From NCBI GenBank assembly GCA_021464525.1, contig JADRCO010000488.1, positions 1-32,507 on the forward strand: 32,507 nucleotides of DNA, given 5' to 3'. The notes under the pieces are model-generated. The model ran no database searches. It was not told where the DNA came from and was given only the letters and a program-made list of their open reading frames with translations. The DNA comes from Rhizophagus sp. LPA8_4_AMF (taxonomy: Eukaryota > Glomeromycota > Glomeromycetes > Glomerales > Glomeraceae). Both the position numbers and the translations under genes were made by a program. Positions 19,687 to 30,090 of this stretch are shown here, piece by piece; the first letter of the stretch is position 1; each line of letters opens with the position of its first letter.

Positions 19687-19960
19687 AACAAGTCGGATAA
19701 TGAAATTTTAAAAGGCTGAGAAGCACCAATCAATTCATGTAATTTATCATCTTTTTCTTTATTTATTTAATAAAGAAAATTTATTCTTGAAGATAATTTA
19801 TATAAACTTGTAATTTTTCTTGTTTATTAAATTAATTTGTGATCAATTAATAATTAACGATCATCAACAGGTAAAGAAATTTATTAATTAAAAAAAAACT
19901 GAATATAACCAAAAATAGATGTACGGATAAAGATAACGCGATTAGAAAGTTAATTATTTT

Positions 19961-20093
19961 TATCACCTGGCTACTAATTGGTATCTAGGAAATTTTCCGC
20001 CAGTTATAAACTGGCGGACCAATTAGTATATCCAGGATGATATTTACTGACCTAGTTTAGTATATAATTGGGTTACTACTAGATCAGTAAATA
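19961..20093. other. cluster of nested hairpins
   Basis: Core CCGCCAGTT-ATA-AACTGGCGG (19997-20017) is a perfect 9-bp stem. Outside it, CTACTAATTGGT pairs with ACCAATTAGTATA, and TATCACCTGG (19961-19970) with CCAGGATGATA (to 20042), with small bulges. Immediately adjoining, TATTTACTGA (20041-20050) pairs with TCAGTAAATA (20084-20093). The GC-rich core is unlike the surrounding AT-rich DNA. It may be a foldback element or a structured RNA. Confidence 0.75.
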
Positions 20094-20400
20094 ACTAATA
20101 CTTCCTGTTTTTTTTAATTAATAGGAATAAAAGCCATAACAAATTTTGAAACTCAAACCTGTATGTGAACCAAACAAACCATTTTCTAGTCAGATTGAAC
20201 TAAATGACGTGATTTATCACATTCTTTTCAAAAAAGAAAAGCATTATCACGTAAAATTTGGTTAATCCGCACATCCATAAAGCGTAGAATTTTGACATTT
20301 CGATATAATAAAAAATTCGCTCGTTAGCGAGCATCAACGTAATAAATTTTTATTAAAGAAAATTTATAAAATAAATGAATACATGAAATGAAATGAAATT
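20094..20400. other. spacer with small hairpins
   Basis: No coding frame. GCTCG-TTAG-CGAGC near 20319 is a short stem-loop. Confidence 0.4.
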
Positions 20401-20580
20401 GAAAATCTATAAAAATAAATGAATCCACAATATATTAGAATTCATGATTTTGAAGAAAATCTATAAAATAAATGAATACACGATATATTAGAACTCATGA
20501 TTTTGATGAAAATCTATAAAATAAATGAATACACAAAATGAAATGAATTAACAATATATTAGAATTCATGATTTTGATGA
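20401..20580 (+). repeat. tandem repeat, unit about 53 bp, three copies
   Basis: GAAAATCTATAAAATAAATG begins at 20401, 20455 and 20508; each copy ends TATATTAGAA(T/C)TCATGATTTTGA. The third copy carries a 17-bp insertion of AAATG-type repeats. Partial copies flank it on both sides. Confidence 0.75.
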
Positions 20581-20781
20581 ATACATGAAATGAAATATAA
20601 TAATAATATAAAAGAAAATTCTTGTTATAAGAATTATTCATAATTATGAATATCTAAACTATTGCTCCTCGTGATTGTAGACAATAAATCTCTGATTTAT
20701 AATGTTCATATTATAAAATTATTTCCTTCAATCCTTCGGAAACATCTTGAAGACCCTCTTGTTGTGTTGTGTTCACGTCAA

Positions 20782-20848
20782 GTCGCGAGTGTTTAACGTA
20801 ACTCGCATTTTAAATTTAGACATCACTAATGATTCGCGAGTTGCTCGC
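20782..20848. promoter_or_regulatory. cluster of CGCGAG/CTCGC motifs
   Basis: TCGCGAGT at 20782-20789, ACTCGC at 20800-20805, TCGCGAGT at 20834-20841 and GCTCGC at 20843-20848. The first two form a small hairpin. CpG-containing words are rare elsewhere in this window, so a regulatory role for something downstream is possible, for example the small frame at 21301. Confidence 0.35.
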
Positions 20849-21077
20849 TTAATACTGTGGCATTATTTTGACATTTTGTCTTTTTAACAAATTTGGTTTT
20901 AAATGAAATATAATTCTTCAATTTCTTCAAATAAAAGAAGGTTATAATAATATTAACGTTTTAAAAGCATTTTTCCTTCGCATTTTAAAGCGATTATCTG
21001 GTATAAAGTAATTTCAAGTACACAGAAATGAAAATTTTATTTTCATATAAGAATAATTTAAAATTCAAGTGGCTATA

Positions 21078-21236
21078 TTTAAAAGTAGTCAGGTTTAAGA
21101 AATAGTCATATTTGAGAAATAATCATGTTTGAAGAATAGGCATGTTTGAAGAATAGCCAAGTTTGAAGAGTAGCCATGTTTGAAGAATAGCCAAATAGTC
21201 ATGCATGAAAAAATAGTCATGTTTGAAAAATAGTCA
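21078..21236 (+). repeat. 17-bp minisatellite, about nine copies
   Basis: GAATAGCCATGTTTGAA and variants (AGTCATGTTTGAA, AGCCAAGTTTGAA) are repeated head to tail from about 21078 to 21236, with a core of exact 17-bp period at 21130-21190. Confidence 0.8.
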
Positions 21237-21300
21237 TAATTAAAAAAGGGTAGACAGATTTTTTGTCGCGAAATTTAAAAGGAATTTATTAAGCGTGAAT

Positions 21301-21402
21301 ATGGCTGTATCAGGCTGTAATGATCCATATGCTTTTTATCCGTACTCGGTGACTGGAACCTTTAATATTTCTACATTTAGTAATTTTGATAATGATCGAT
21401 GA
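21301..21402 (+). CDS. small frame of 33 residues, possible first exon or relic
   Basis: ATG at 21301 begins MAVSGCNDPYAFYPYSVTGT and continues FNISTFSNFDNDR to a TGA at 21400. The residue mix is unlike the Lys/Asn/Ile/Phe bias of random frames here. The same frame past the TGA is again fairly rich in coding-like residues (HFCRVNQYLTSY) before a TAA, so a nonsense-broken gene is possible. A minus-strand frame (21310-21495) overlaps it but looks less protein-like. No family recognised. Confidence 0.3.
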   Translation: MAVSGCNDPYAFYPYSVTGTFNISTFSNFDNDR

Positions 21403-21500
21403 CATTTTTGTCGAGTCAATCAATATTTGACGAGTTATTAATCTAGTTTTGATCTTGTTAATAAAATCAATAAAATCAGTAATTTTTTTTATCAATCATC

Positions 21501-21549
21501 TACTGATCATTACTGATCATCCAAGTAATGGAGTTAAGCCAGTTAAGCC
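21501..21549 (+). repeat. two short direct repeats
   Basis: TACTGATCAT is doubled at 21501-21520 and AGTTAAGCC at 21532-21549, both head to tail. Confidence 0.6.
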
Positions 21550-21946
21550 GCTAAAAAAAAAACCAGCAAATCGTAAGATCGACAACTGGTGGAACTGATA
21601 CGTCATTTCGGACAAACAAATTGATTGTATTATCAAAAAAGGTTGTACACTTGTATCATTATATAACAAACTTTATTAAGATAAATTAATTTATACGAAT
21701 TTCACAGAGACAACGGAATCATTGAAACCAAAAAAAGACAATCATTCAAATCACGGTATTATTATAATTATTTCACCGATTTACAATTATTTACAAATTA
21801 TTTACAACTTAATAAACCTGTAATTTATGTAATTTAGCCGGTGTATAACCCGAAACTATAATCATTAAGGAAAACTTAAACTTTAAATATTCACATACAA
21901 AAAATTTGTCGGATATCTTGGTCCGTTTTTGTAACGAAGTACTAAA

Positions 21947-21976
21947 GAAATAAATAAATAAATAAATAAATAAATT
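21947..21976 (+). repeat. AAAT microsatellite
   Basis: About seven AAAT units. Flanking DNA from 21550 to 22000 is otherwise featureless. Confidence 0.8.
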
Positions 21977-21999
21977 TTTTTAACAATCAGAGAAAAATA

Positions 22000-24490
22000 A
22001 AAACAAAAAGAATTCCAAAAATCTAAAAAAATTCTTTGTAATTAATTTTAAATTTTATTAAATCTATTTTATTAAATCTATTTTTAAAATTTAATAAAAA
22101 TATTATTTATAATAAAAACTATATTATTCATATATTTTTTGATTTATTTTAATTTCTTTGTAATAAGAAAAATAATAATACTGCATTTAATAAATTATTT
22201 TAATTTTCTTTACTAAACAAATATGTTCGCTCTATAATTAATTGTCGATAAACGATTAATTTGTAGATCAATTCCTTTTGATGAGGATTAAATTTAGATT
22301 TAAATCAAATTCGTATTAGCCATTGTTGATCTGATAATTATATTACCGTTACGGAATTACTTTAATAAAGATCATACGATGGTCGACTGAATGGTGACAA
22401 AAAAAAAGAATAAATAAAACAGTGATCTGCAGTTCAAAAAGAAATGATGTATTTGTTAATACTTACCCTGCTGTTGGCTGACTTTTTCGATAAGATTTTT
22501 TCAACATATTCTGTTTCAAAACATATTCATATTTTAATTATTCATGTGTTTATTTAAATTTGGATTAAGACATCCAAATATGATATTGTACAGGGTTCCA
22601 GAATATAAGGGGATGAGAAAAAGTTCCCCTTGCAACTTTGAAGGAAAATTTTATTATGAATTAATAATGATCTGCAAAGGATCTTGATATGGATTGGTAA
22701 GTTTTATGTAAAAAAAAGAAAAATAATTATTAACCATTAGTAAACGAAAAAGTAAATTAATAATCTTTTTTTTTTTTTAATCATTGTATTCCGTGGCACA
22801 TTATCTATAATTATTATATAAAATGTATGTGAATATATTTATTTATATTCTCAACCTTATTTCTTTGATTTGAATTGGGTACTTCCCTTTTTTTTTTTAT
22901 TTTTATCCCTATATATTATCTAGTTTTTCTACTTGTTTTACTTTTTTGTCATTCTTCGCGGAACTTTTGATATTTGTTTCATGCATATGTTTTAAATAAT
23001 TATCTCTTTATTAATTTTCATTTAAAAAAAAAGCCTTCTTTTAATTTATACTTATTATTCATAATAATGGTTGAACAAAAAAGAACTCATTATGTTGATT
23101 TTACGCCACTGACGCGCGATTTCTCTATTTGTTTAAAGTAGATAATTTATTTTCGTGTTTACTTACTTTTTTTGAAAGAAGAAAAGGTATTATCTATATG
23201 TAAACTCAAATGCATCATCAATAATTTATGCACGCCAAGTTACGCGTTTTGTTCTTCTATCTATTAACAATGCCTTCTTGACTTTTGTTATATTTGTTAT
23301 ATGTACAGTATGTCAGTATCCCCTTACTCGTTTCATACAACTTTTCGTTACTGCGCAAGTTTTCATGATATTTATAAAAGCAATCATTTAAGTCTCGAAA
23401 AAAATCTTTATAAGAATTTCATAAGAATTTCATTTCATGAAATGAAAAATTTTAATTTATGCCAAGTCCGTTGTTAAGATTATGATTAATATATACATTA
23501 AATCAATGATTTATAAGCTTTTTCCCCCATCTTTTTTTTAAAAAACCAAAAAACACAAAAAAAAAAAAAAAAAATGTTGAAAAAAAGTAAGAAAATTGGT
23601 AGGTTAAACGAATGAATTAAATTATAATTCGTGAAAAATATCACATATTAATCTTTTTTTTTATTTTTGCGCAAATAGAATTCGTAAAATCGATTTATGA
23701 TTATTTTTTTTTGGGTTACCGCTTGAAAATGAAGAATATACTTTTATAAATAATCTTTTTATATATATATATTATTATATATATTTCCACCTTCCTTTTC
23801 GTTTTCGTTTTATCTTTTTTTTATATCTTGTGGAGATTCTAAATATCACGTTTTTTTTCTTTTCCCGCTAACCGATTTTTTTTATCAAATGTACAAATTG
23901 AAATGATCTTGTTTTTTTTTCTCTTTTTTATTTTCTTTTTGTTACGTTTAATTTTCATTTTCATTTTTTTTTTCTTTTGTTTCCGCTTTTCTTTTGTGTG
24001 TGTGATTTTTTTTATGTTTATTTTCATTATTATTATCTTTTTTATTATTTTAAAATAAATTTATTCTTATTGGGTTATTGCGTACATCCTCTGCTTTTTC
24101 ACGTGAAATTTTTAATATACTCTGATATTTTCCTGGGATTCTTTTGCAATGTTATTCTTTGTTTAAGGAATGTTCTCAAGAATGTTCGACACCTAAAAAA
24201 AATTATATAAATTTTCTACCTAATCGTGACTATTCAAAAAACAGCAGCAAATCCTCAACATATAATCTACGTAATTGTCTTGAATTGTTAAATTTAATTA
24301 GCGTGAAATATAAAATTCTTTTTGTGCATATATGTAATGTGTGTATCAATTGAGAAGCAAAAAAAAAAATAAAAATAAAAATTTCGATAAAATGCGATAA
24401 AATTTTTATCCAAGTATATTTTATAAATTTATTAAATTTCAATATAGAGAATATAGATATATATGCCCTCCATTGTATACAAGGTTTGGT
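22000..24490. other. long AT-rich region without supported genes
   Basis: Poly-A/T and TA-rich DNA. Short frames here translate T-tract Phe/Leu or A-tract Lys runs. AAGGGGA/TCCCCTT near 22600 forms a small hairpin. A minus-strand donor-like TTACC at about 22465 with upstream EYVEKILSKKS-like residues was noted but no partner exon was found. Confidence 0.5.
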
Positions 24491-24498
24491 GCTAAAAA

Positions 24499-24584
24499 TT
24501 GTATGGTTAGTATAGTACCTACCTACTTTCATATTAAATTACCTTGGCCCCGGTCTAAAATTCTATACCATACTATACATACAA
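24499..24584. other. imperfect inverted repeat, possible worn MITE
   Basis: TTGTATGGTTAGTATAGTA (24499-24517) is nearly complementary to TACCATACTATACATACAA (24566-24584), with a GC-richer loop around GGCCCCGG. No clear target duplication. Confidence 0.4.
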
Positions 24585-24599
24585 CGAGGGTCATATCAT

Positions 24600-25308
24600 A
24601 CCCATTATCGTTGTACCGTTCAAGATGGGATACTAAAAAATCTTAAAATACACAAATCAATCGGCATTCGGCAATGCTGAATTCACTTCTCGGGAATAAG
24701 TTCGATGCATGTACGTGTAAGACTTTGCCGTAAAAAGCTCTGCAACAATTATTTAATCTTTCTTTCATGTGCCAATAATGTGTACAAATTACACAGTTTA
24801 TGTTGATCTTAAAATTTATAATAATTAGTAAATTACTATTCAAAGTTTTCATTTTTCTTTCTATAATAATTAGTAATCATATATTTAAACAAAATATTTG
24901 ATATAAAAAAAAATAATAAAATATTTTTTTTTTTTTGATTAATATAAATGCTTTATATAACATAATAACCTAAAATGGATTGAAAATCCAATAATTGAAA
25001 AATTAATTATATTAAAAATATTTATCAAAAAATTTATTATATAGTCCAAAAATCAGTAATTATATAAATTAGGTGGTAAATATATAAAGTTTACAAAGCT
25101 AAAAATGAATTCTAACTAAAAATTATTAACATTATAAAATTCTAATTATATTTATAATAAGAATTATGAATTTTTTTTTTAATAAAAGATATATAAAATT
25201 ATATGATTTGAATATTTGATAATGCTAGTTAAAAATTATAATACTTAGTCAAAATTATTTCTTATAGTTGAAATATCAGAATTTAATAAAATAACTCCTT
25301 TATGGTAA
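24600..25308. other. AT-rich spacer
   Basis: Nothing beyond A/T tracts and weak short frames. Confidence 0.5.
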
Positions 25309-25476
25309 ATAGCTGATGTAATATTTAAGAAACAATTAACTGAAGATGCTGGTAAAACATATTTTAATGATTTTAATGCTACTTCTTTATCTTATGCCAC
25401 TTTAGCTGATTTTTTTAAAGCAATTCAAAATGTTGGTATTGTATTCAATAATTATTTTTTTTTTTTTGCAAGGTAG
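25309..25476 (+). pseudogene. unassigned coding-like fragment
   Basis: A 55-codon frame reads ADVIFKKQLTEDAGKTYFND then FNATSLSYATLADFFKAIQN before running into a T tract and a TAG. No ATG starts it, so it would be an internal exon or a relic. AAGGTAG just before the stop could be a donor site. The protein-like composition stands out against very AT-rich flanks. No family recognised. Confidence 0.35.
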
Positions 25477-26554
25477 TGCAATTTGTGAGTTTATTAATTA
25501 TATATGAAGGTACAAAAATATCTATTATATGTATAACTAATTTATTAAAACTCCAAACCAGTTCCCCATCTATAAGATTGCTTCTGTGCCCTACTATCAC
25601 CTTATAAAATTTACCTATATCCTTCTATAATAACTATTGAATTATATAGGATCATAATATCATATGGTTTTAATATATACTTTCACTACCCTCTAAACAA
25701 AGAAAAAAAACGTTGCACTATATTTGTATATTTATTCAATAATTATAATTACTAATAAAATCAATATATAAATTATTTAATTTATAGTAATAGTAATTAT
25801 AACTTATTTATTATTATAATAAGATATAAATTTAATATATTTAAATCAGATCTGCAAAATTGAATGTTTATATTTTTACAAATTATCTAATATGATAAAT
25901 AGATAATTTTTACTATAATAATATATAAAATATAAAGAAAATCTAAATACAATATTCACTAGTTATTTATTCTATTAATAAAATGTAATTTATTAGTAAA
26001 ATATTTGTTTATATTTGCCAATATTACTTTCTATTAAAATACAAAAAAGAAAAATATAATTACTTAAAAAGAAAGTACTTTTTTTATTAAAGTAATTTAT
26101 TTATTTTTTTAGATTATATTAAAAAGTATAGTTTATATAATTATGTAAATTTTGCATTACTTATCATTTAGATAAGTATTCAAATAACTTTTCAAATTAG
26201 ATGTTTAAAAAAAAGTATTATTATATAAAAGGTAATTAATTGTATAAAGATTTGACTGTATAAATTTTTAATAAATATATAAATATAAAATTAATTTCAA
26301 ATTTATAATTAAATATATTTTATATTATAATAACTTGTAATCTCATGATTGATTTACTCTAAATTGACTAATCCACTTTAGTAATTATTTTTTGATATAT
26401 TTTTTTGATTGATCTTTTATAATTGTGTAACTGGCGATCAGCAAAAATTTTTTTTCAAATTACTACAGTTCATTTGTTTAAGTATAAATTATAAAATTAT
26501 TTGTTGAATTCTATATTATCTTTCAGGGAAAGGAAACAGAATGAAAAGACCTGA
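25477..26554. other. extremely AT-rich spacer
   Basis: No gene, hairpin or repeat beyond A/T tracts that I can support. Confidence 0.5.
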
Positions 26555-26815
26555 ACTACTGATGTTTCGGTCAAATCTTTGTTGAATAATTACGTCAATA
26601 AAGTCAACAAACAAGATTTGCTGGTTATAGGACTCAATGGTAATGGCAAAAGTACAATTACACTTGGGTTAAGTTGGAATACCTCAGCAGGTTAATTATT
26701 ATATATATAGTGAATTACAAAATGATCGTGCAAAAAAAGAACTAATAATTTATTCATTCAACAGTCGCTGGTAATGAATGCTCGATTATAAAATTCAAAG
26801 CGCGACATGTATTTG
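26555..26815 (+). pseudogene. P-loop NTPase fragment, two exons
   Basis: From 26555 the frame reads TTDVSVKSLLNNYVNKVNKQ then DLLVIGLNGNGKSTITLGLS, containing a perfect Walker A motif (GLNGNGKST). It reaches a GTTAAT donor at 26691. Joined to the exon 26765-26815 (acceptor TCAACAG) it continues VAGNECSIIKFKARHVFG to a GTAAGT donor, frame preserved. A TGA lies immediately upstream in frame and no ATG is available. No Walker B or family-specific motif is seen nearby, so ABC, SMC-like and GTPase families all remain possible. Confidence 0.45.
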
Positions 26816-26986
26816 GTAAGTCTTATTTAGGATTTAAGAATATTTGTTTATATAAGAGTACATATTTCAAACTTATCAGATATTCATGATAGGATGTAGT
26901 TTATAAGCTTGAAAGGTCGCACTCGCGTTCTAATCGCATGCATGGGAATGCATGGGTTTGTATAATTAATTGTCATCTAATTATAG

Positions 26987-27202
26987 TCAGGACAAGGAAT
27001 CAATTCAGGAGACAGTGATGAAAATTAATCAGATGAAGAGGATTTAATCGATAACCTTTCGTCCACACCCTAAGAAGCTATTTATTCGTTGGAATTTGAA
27101 TTGGATATATTGACGAATATATTTATATTATTGTCGACAATAATATTTGTAGTATGCGCAGAAAATATTTTATCCAAATCTATGAAATCGTGGAGTGTTT
27201 GA
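26987..27202 (+). pseudogene. unassigned acidic/hydrophobic coding relic
   Basis: After TTATAG a single 71-codon frame reads SGQGINSGDSDEN, a TAA (27026), SDEEDLIDNLSSTP, a TAA (27071), then EAIYSLEFELDILTNIF and a hydrophobic ILLSTIIFVVCA stretch that could span a membrane, to a TGA. Without the two TAA codons it would be continuous. It might be a further exon of the P-loop relic just upstream. Confidence 0.35.
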
Positions 27203-27251
27203 ATAATAAGAGTAAGTAAGCACTGGATTTGAAAAGAGAATGGAATGATCC

Positions 27252-27443
27252 TTAAGTTTTTTTTTCTGGGTCCTCCCTACGGTCAGCTGGATCAACTTCT
27301 GGAGCAGATTCAACTGGTGCAGGCTGTTTCTTGGTAATGGATGTGGGCTGTTCCTTCCTACGGTCAGATTGGTCCTTAGTAATAGGTGCATGTTTTTCTG
27401 TGGAAACGGGTGCAGAATTTTCTGCTAGAGGAGGTGGGTTCAT
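27252..27443 (-). CDS. small Pro/Glu/Lys-rich frame, minus strand
   Basis: A 63-residue frame starts MNPPPLAENSAPVSTEKHAP, contains DRRKEQPTSITKKQPAPVES and ends DRREDPEKKT. It is low-complexity, repetitive (CCTACGGTCAG occurs twice on the plus strand, at about 27277 and 27357) and GC-richer than its surroundings, so it may be a real disordered segment. There is an acceptor-like TTAG upstream on the minus strand. No family recognised; the start is uncertain. Confidence 0.3.
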   Translation of the reverse strand: MNPPPLAENSAPVSTEKHAPITKDQSDRRKEQPTSITKKQPAPVESAPEVDPADRREDPEKKT

Positions 27444-27600
27444 TGAGGAGTAGGTAATAATCTAAGACCTGATCTACAGCATCATCGGTATAAATCTAGT
27501 AGCACAAAATCAAAAGTAGATTTGTAGATTTTTTTTAAACAATATTTTTAAGAGAACAAAACATTTACTCGATCACTTTTGATTTGATAAATAATTTCAG

Positions 27601-27764
27601 CTGGATTACCAATAGAATCAGGGCATTTAGCCAAGTCTAAATCAACCAAAGATTAGGTCAAGGTTATGCTAAGGGGTAAAGCGCCGGTTGATGAAGCCTT
27701 CGATAATAAGAATTCTGTACATGTTTATTCTGAAGGAGAAATTGTTTGGGATAGGGTCATATAA
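27601..27764 (+). pseudogene. WGR-domain fragment of a poly(ADP-ribose) polymerase
   Basis: After a TTTCAG acceptor the frame reads GLPIESGHLAKSKSTKD, a TAG, then VKVMLRGKAPVDEAFDNKN and SVHVYSEGEIVWDRVI with TAA. The pattern 'V-K-V-x-L-K/R-G-K-A-x-V-D ... H-V-Y-x-E-G' is the start of the WGR domain of PARP1/2-type enzymes, which senses DNA 5' ends and relays activation to the catalytic domain. The preceding LPIESGHLAKSKST could be the linker from a BRCT domain. The rest of WGR and the catalytic domain are missing and the in-frame TAG breaks even this piece. Confidence 0.65.
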
Positions 27765-28254
27765 GAAAGATCTCGCTTAGTCTAATTTCTTTTTGTGGAT
27801 AGGTTGAGGGTGTTTTTTTTTGTAATTTATACAAACAAGTAGCGCCTAAAAAACAATTATTGTATATAGAACATGTTTAATGTATGAACAACTTTTTAGC
27901 ACTAGTGTATGTTATGATACGTGGCATTTTGGATTTATGAATTACATGGTACATATCCGTGAATACTTTTTTTATAATCAATTATATTATTTTTATTTTA
28001 TTAACCGGAGTTAAATTTCTATAATCAAGTTAACATGAGAAGACAACTACTGACACACTCATTTTAGACGGACCTTTACCATCTGAAGTGTGTGAGAAAA
28101 GAGAATCATTAAATTTCTTCTTCTGTTTCCGCTGGATACTTAAAAAGAAGTTATATGGGACAATGTGTTAAATTTTTTGGGAAGGACTTCGATCTGATTA
28201 TTAAAGTTTCCAATTTCATTTATTTGCTGCTTTGGCTATTTTAGATGATGATAA
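27765..28254. other. spacer after the PARP fragment
   Basis: No further PARP exon found. Short frames only. Confidence 0.4.
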
Positions 28255-28476
28255 TTGGAGGATGAAAATGAGGATGAGGATGGGGATGGCGGTGGGGAGC
28301 GCGTTTTCACATTTTTTGATGATCCGGCAACTCCATATTCTTGGATATATCGATTCTTTTTCGCGGTGATCGAGCTACGATTGATCGTCGAAAGGTCACG
28401 TGATGAATCTTTAAGGCAAGTAAAATATTCTGTATTTTGCAGTTATTCTGGTTATGATGTTAATTTCTTATTTTAA
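28255..28476 (+). pseudogene. open frame with acidic repeat start, doubtful
   Basis: A GAGGAT trinucleotide-like repeat encodes EDENEDEDGDGGGERVFTFF and the frame continues DDPATPYSWIYRFFFAVIEL to 28476. There is no ATG in frame and a TAA directly precedes it. Composition is GC-richer than the flanks. It may be an exon relic; unassigned. Confidence 0.2.
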
Positions 28477-28651
28477 CGATAATTTAAATAATTTAGTACG
28501 TAAATGGATCTTTCATGAATATTCGTCTTTGTGAAACATTACTACAAGCTGAGATCCTTTCAAAGAACTGAATTGTTAATGCTATTGATGCTATTGATGG
28601 GAAGTGGTAAAGAAATTTTAGGAGGTAGAAGAGAGAAAAGACAAATATCCT

Positions 28652-28801
28652 GATAAAAATAGTTGTTGTGGAGGAGAGGAGTTTCTAACACAATCTGTAA
28701 TTATATGGAAATTGTTCGTAGTAAAGATGATAAAAATAGTAGTTGTGGAGGAGGGAGTTTCTAACACAATCTGTAATTATATTGAAATTGTTCGTAGTAA
28801 A
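28652..28801 (+). repeat. tandem duplication of a 73-74 bp unit
   Basis: GATAAAAATAGT(T/A)GTTGTGGAGGAG is followed by GGAGTTTCTAACACAATCTG and TTCGTAGTAAA. The two copies begin at 28652 and 28729 and differ only at a few positions. A frame runs through both copies but in different phases, so it is unlikely to be a repeated protein domain. Confidence 0.8.
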
Positions 28802-28994
28802 TGACCTGTTAAGAAAGAAATAGATTAATAGTATGTAATATAATTAAATAATAACATTAACTTTTATTTTGAATAAATTGCTTTAGAGAGAGATCAGAGT
28901 TTTGGCATATTCAGTAGAATCGATACGTGGTATTTTTTTTTTTAATAAAAGCGATAAAAAGTGATACGATCAGATGAGGTTCAAATTTTAGATA

Positions 28995-29215
28995 TCGGTA
29001 ATAAATAAATGATCGTTTATTATTATCAAAATACGGAATAATAATAATAATAAATGATCCTTTATTATTATCAAAATACAATATAAAAGTACGAATATTA
29101 AAAAATAAAATAAATGATCCTTTATTATTATTAAAAATTCAAAATACAATTTATTATTATTAAAATACAATTTAAAAGTATAAAATAATAAAAAATAAAA
29201 TAAATGTTCAAAAAG
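28995..29215 (+). repeat. AT-rich tandem repeat with AAATGATC(C/G)TTTATTATTAT core
   Basis: AAATGATC-TTTATTATTA(T/T)-CAAAATAC recurs at about 29005, 29053 and 29113, with a shorter TTTATTATTATTAAAATAC copy near 29148. Copies are about 50-60 bp apart. Confidence 0.6.
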
Positions 29216-29275
29216 TACGGAATAAAAAAAAAAGAAAATACTATATATATTAACAACTAATTCATAAACTTTAAT

Positions 29276-29974
29276 TCATTTCCTATAAGCATTATCAATT
29301 ATAGATTGATTATTAAATCCGTTTATCAACCAAAGTTTCTTCAGAGTTTCCTTTTCCTCCAATCTACAATGGAATCTTAACTCTACAAGATTTTTTAATT
29401 CTTGAATCATGTCAAGCTGAAGTTGCCTCCCAAGATGACATGGTGCCTCACATGTACTTATATCAATCATATTTAATAACAATATACGACAGTCTAAATA
29501 ACGAATTGTATCCGCAAAACGAACGATTGCGAGAAAAAGTAATTGGGGAAGCGTATATATGTAAAATTAAGGTGCGTAGAAAGGGGCGTTATCTGGGAAC
29601 GTGTTTATCCAATTTTTACTATAATTGCAAGGTGTTACGAATGTAACCTGAAATATTCAAATATTCGAGAGTTTAATCGTATCACGGGGTAAAGATGCAT
29701 AACTCACAATCAGGTGAGTTAGAAATCTTGCGACATAATCTAATTTACAGATCTGTAAAATGAAATTAGTCATATTTATACAACATTATATCAATTTGAT
29801 GATTTATCATAACTTACTTTACTCCTATAAATGTCAAAATGAGCTTCCACCTTTTGCATGTTAAACGTAGAAGGATTCTTTCCATTTCACCGAGAAAAAA
29901 TTCATCGTCTTCATAAAATTTATTGAAATTATATTATCAAATATTTGGATCAAGATTTCCGTGGGTAAATTTTG
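29276..29974 (-). pseudogene. decayed F-box protein, minus strand
   Basis: On the minus strand, 29974 onward reads QNLPTEILIQIFDNIISI, an F-box start (LPxEILxxIF). After a frameshift it continues FYEDDEFFLGEMERILLRLT and CKRWKLIL, then a GTAAGT donor. A later frame, open from 29566 to the TGA at 29276, gives DTIRYLDCRILLLNMIDIS, then QELKNLVELRFHCRLEE and ETLKKLWLINGFNN, like the leucine-rich part that follows the F-box in these fungal proteins. F-box proteins are substrate adaptors of SCF ubiquitin ligases and form large families in Glomeromycota. The middle (29570-29740) has no continuous frame. A plus-strand frame at 29440-29646 overlaps and is judged a shadow. Confidence 0.55.
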
Positions 29975-30002
29975 AACGATGTCTGTTTCACATCGTTTTG
30001 TG

Positions 30003-30090
30003 TTCTTTGGCGTGTTATTAAAGGCAGGAAATTCTTTGGCGTGTTATTAAAAGCGAGGAAATTCTTTGGCGTGTTATTAAAGGTGAGGGA
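30003..30090 (+). repeat. 29-30 bp minisatellite, three copies
   Basis: TTCTTTGGCGTGTTATTAAA begins at 30003, 30032 and 30062. A frame at 29972-30214 runs through it and gives KFFGVLLKAR repeats, but the one-base difference in period between the first two copies and the lack of other protein-like sequence argue against a gene. Confidence 0.75.

Noticed and set aside
22440-22520. Minus-strand exon-like segment (EYVEKILSKKS) recalling a chromodomain start
   Set aside because: The following conserved segment (LVKWKGY-type) could not be found after the donor, and the match is too short.
23839-24210. Lys-rich and Phe-rich frames on opposite strands
   Set aside because: Translations of long A/T tracts; no protein-like composition.
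29440-29646. Plus-strand frame of 68 residues
   Set aside because: It overlaps the minus-strand F-box relic, which has family residues; the plus frame has none.
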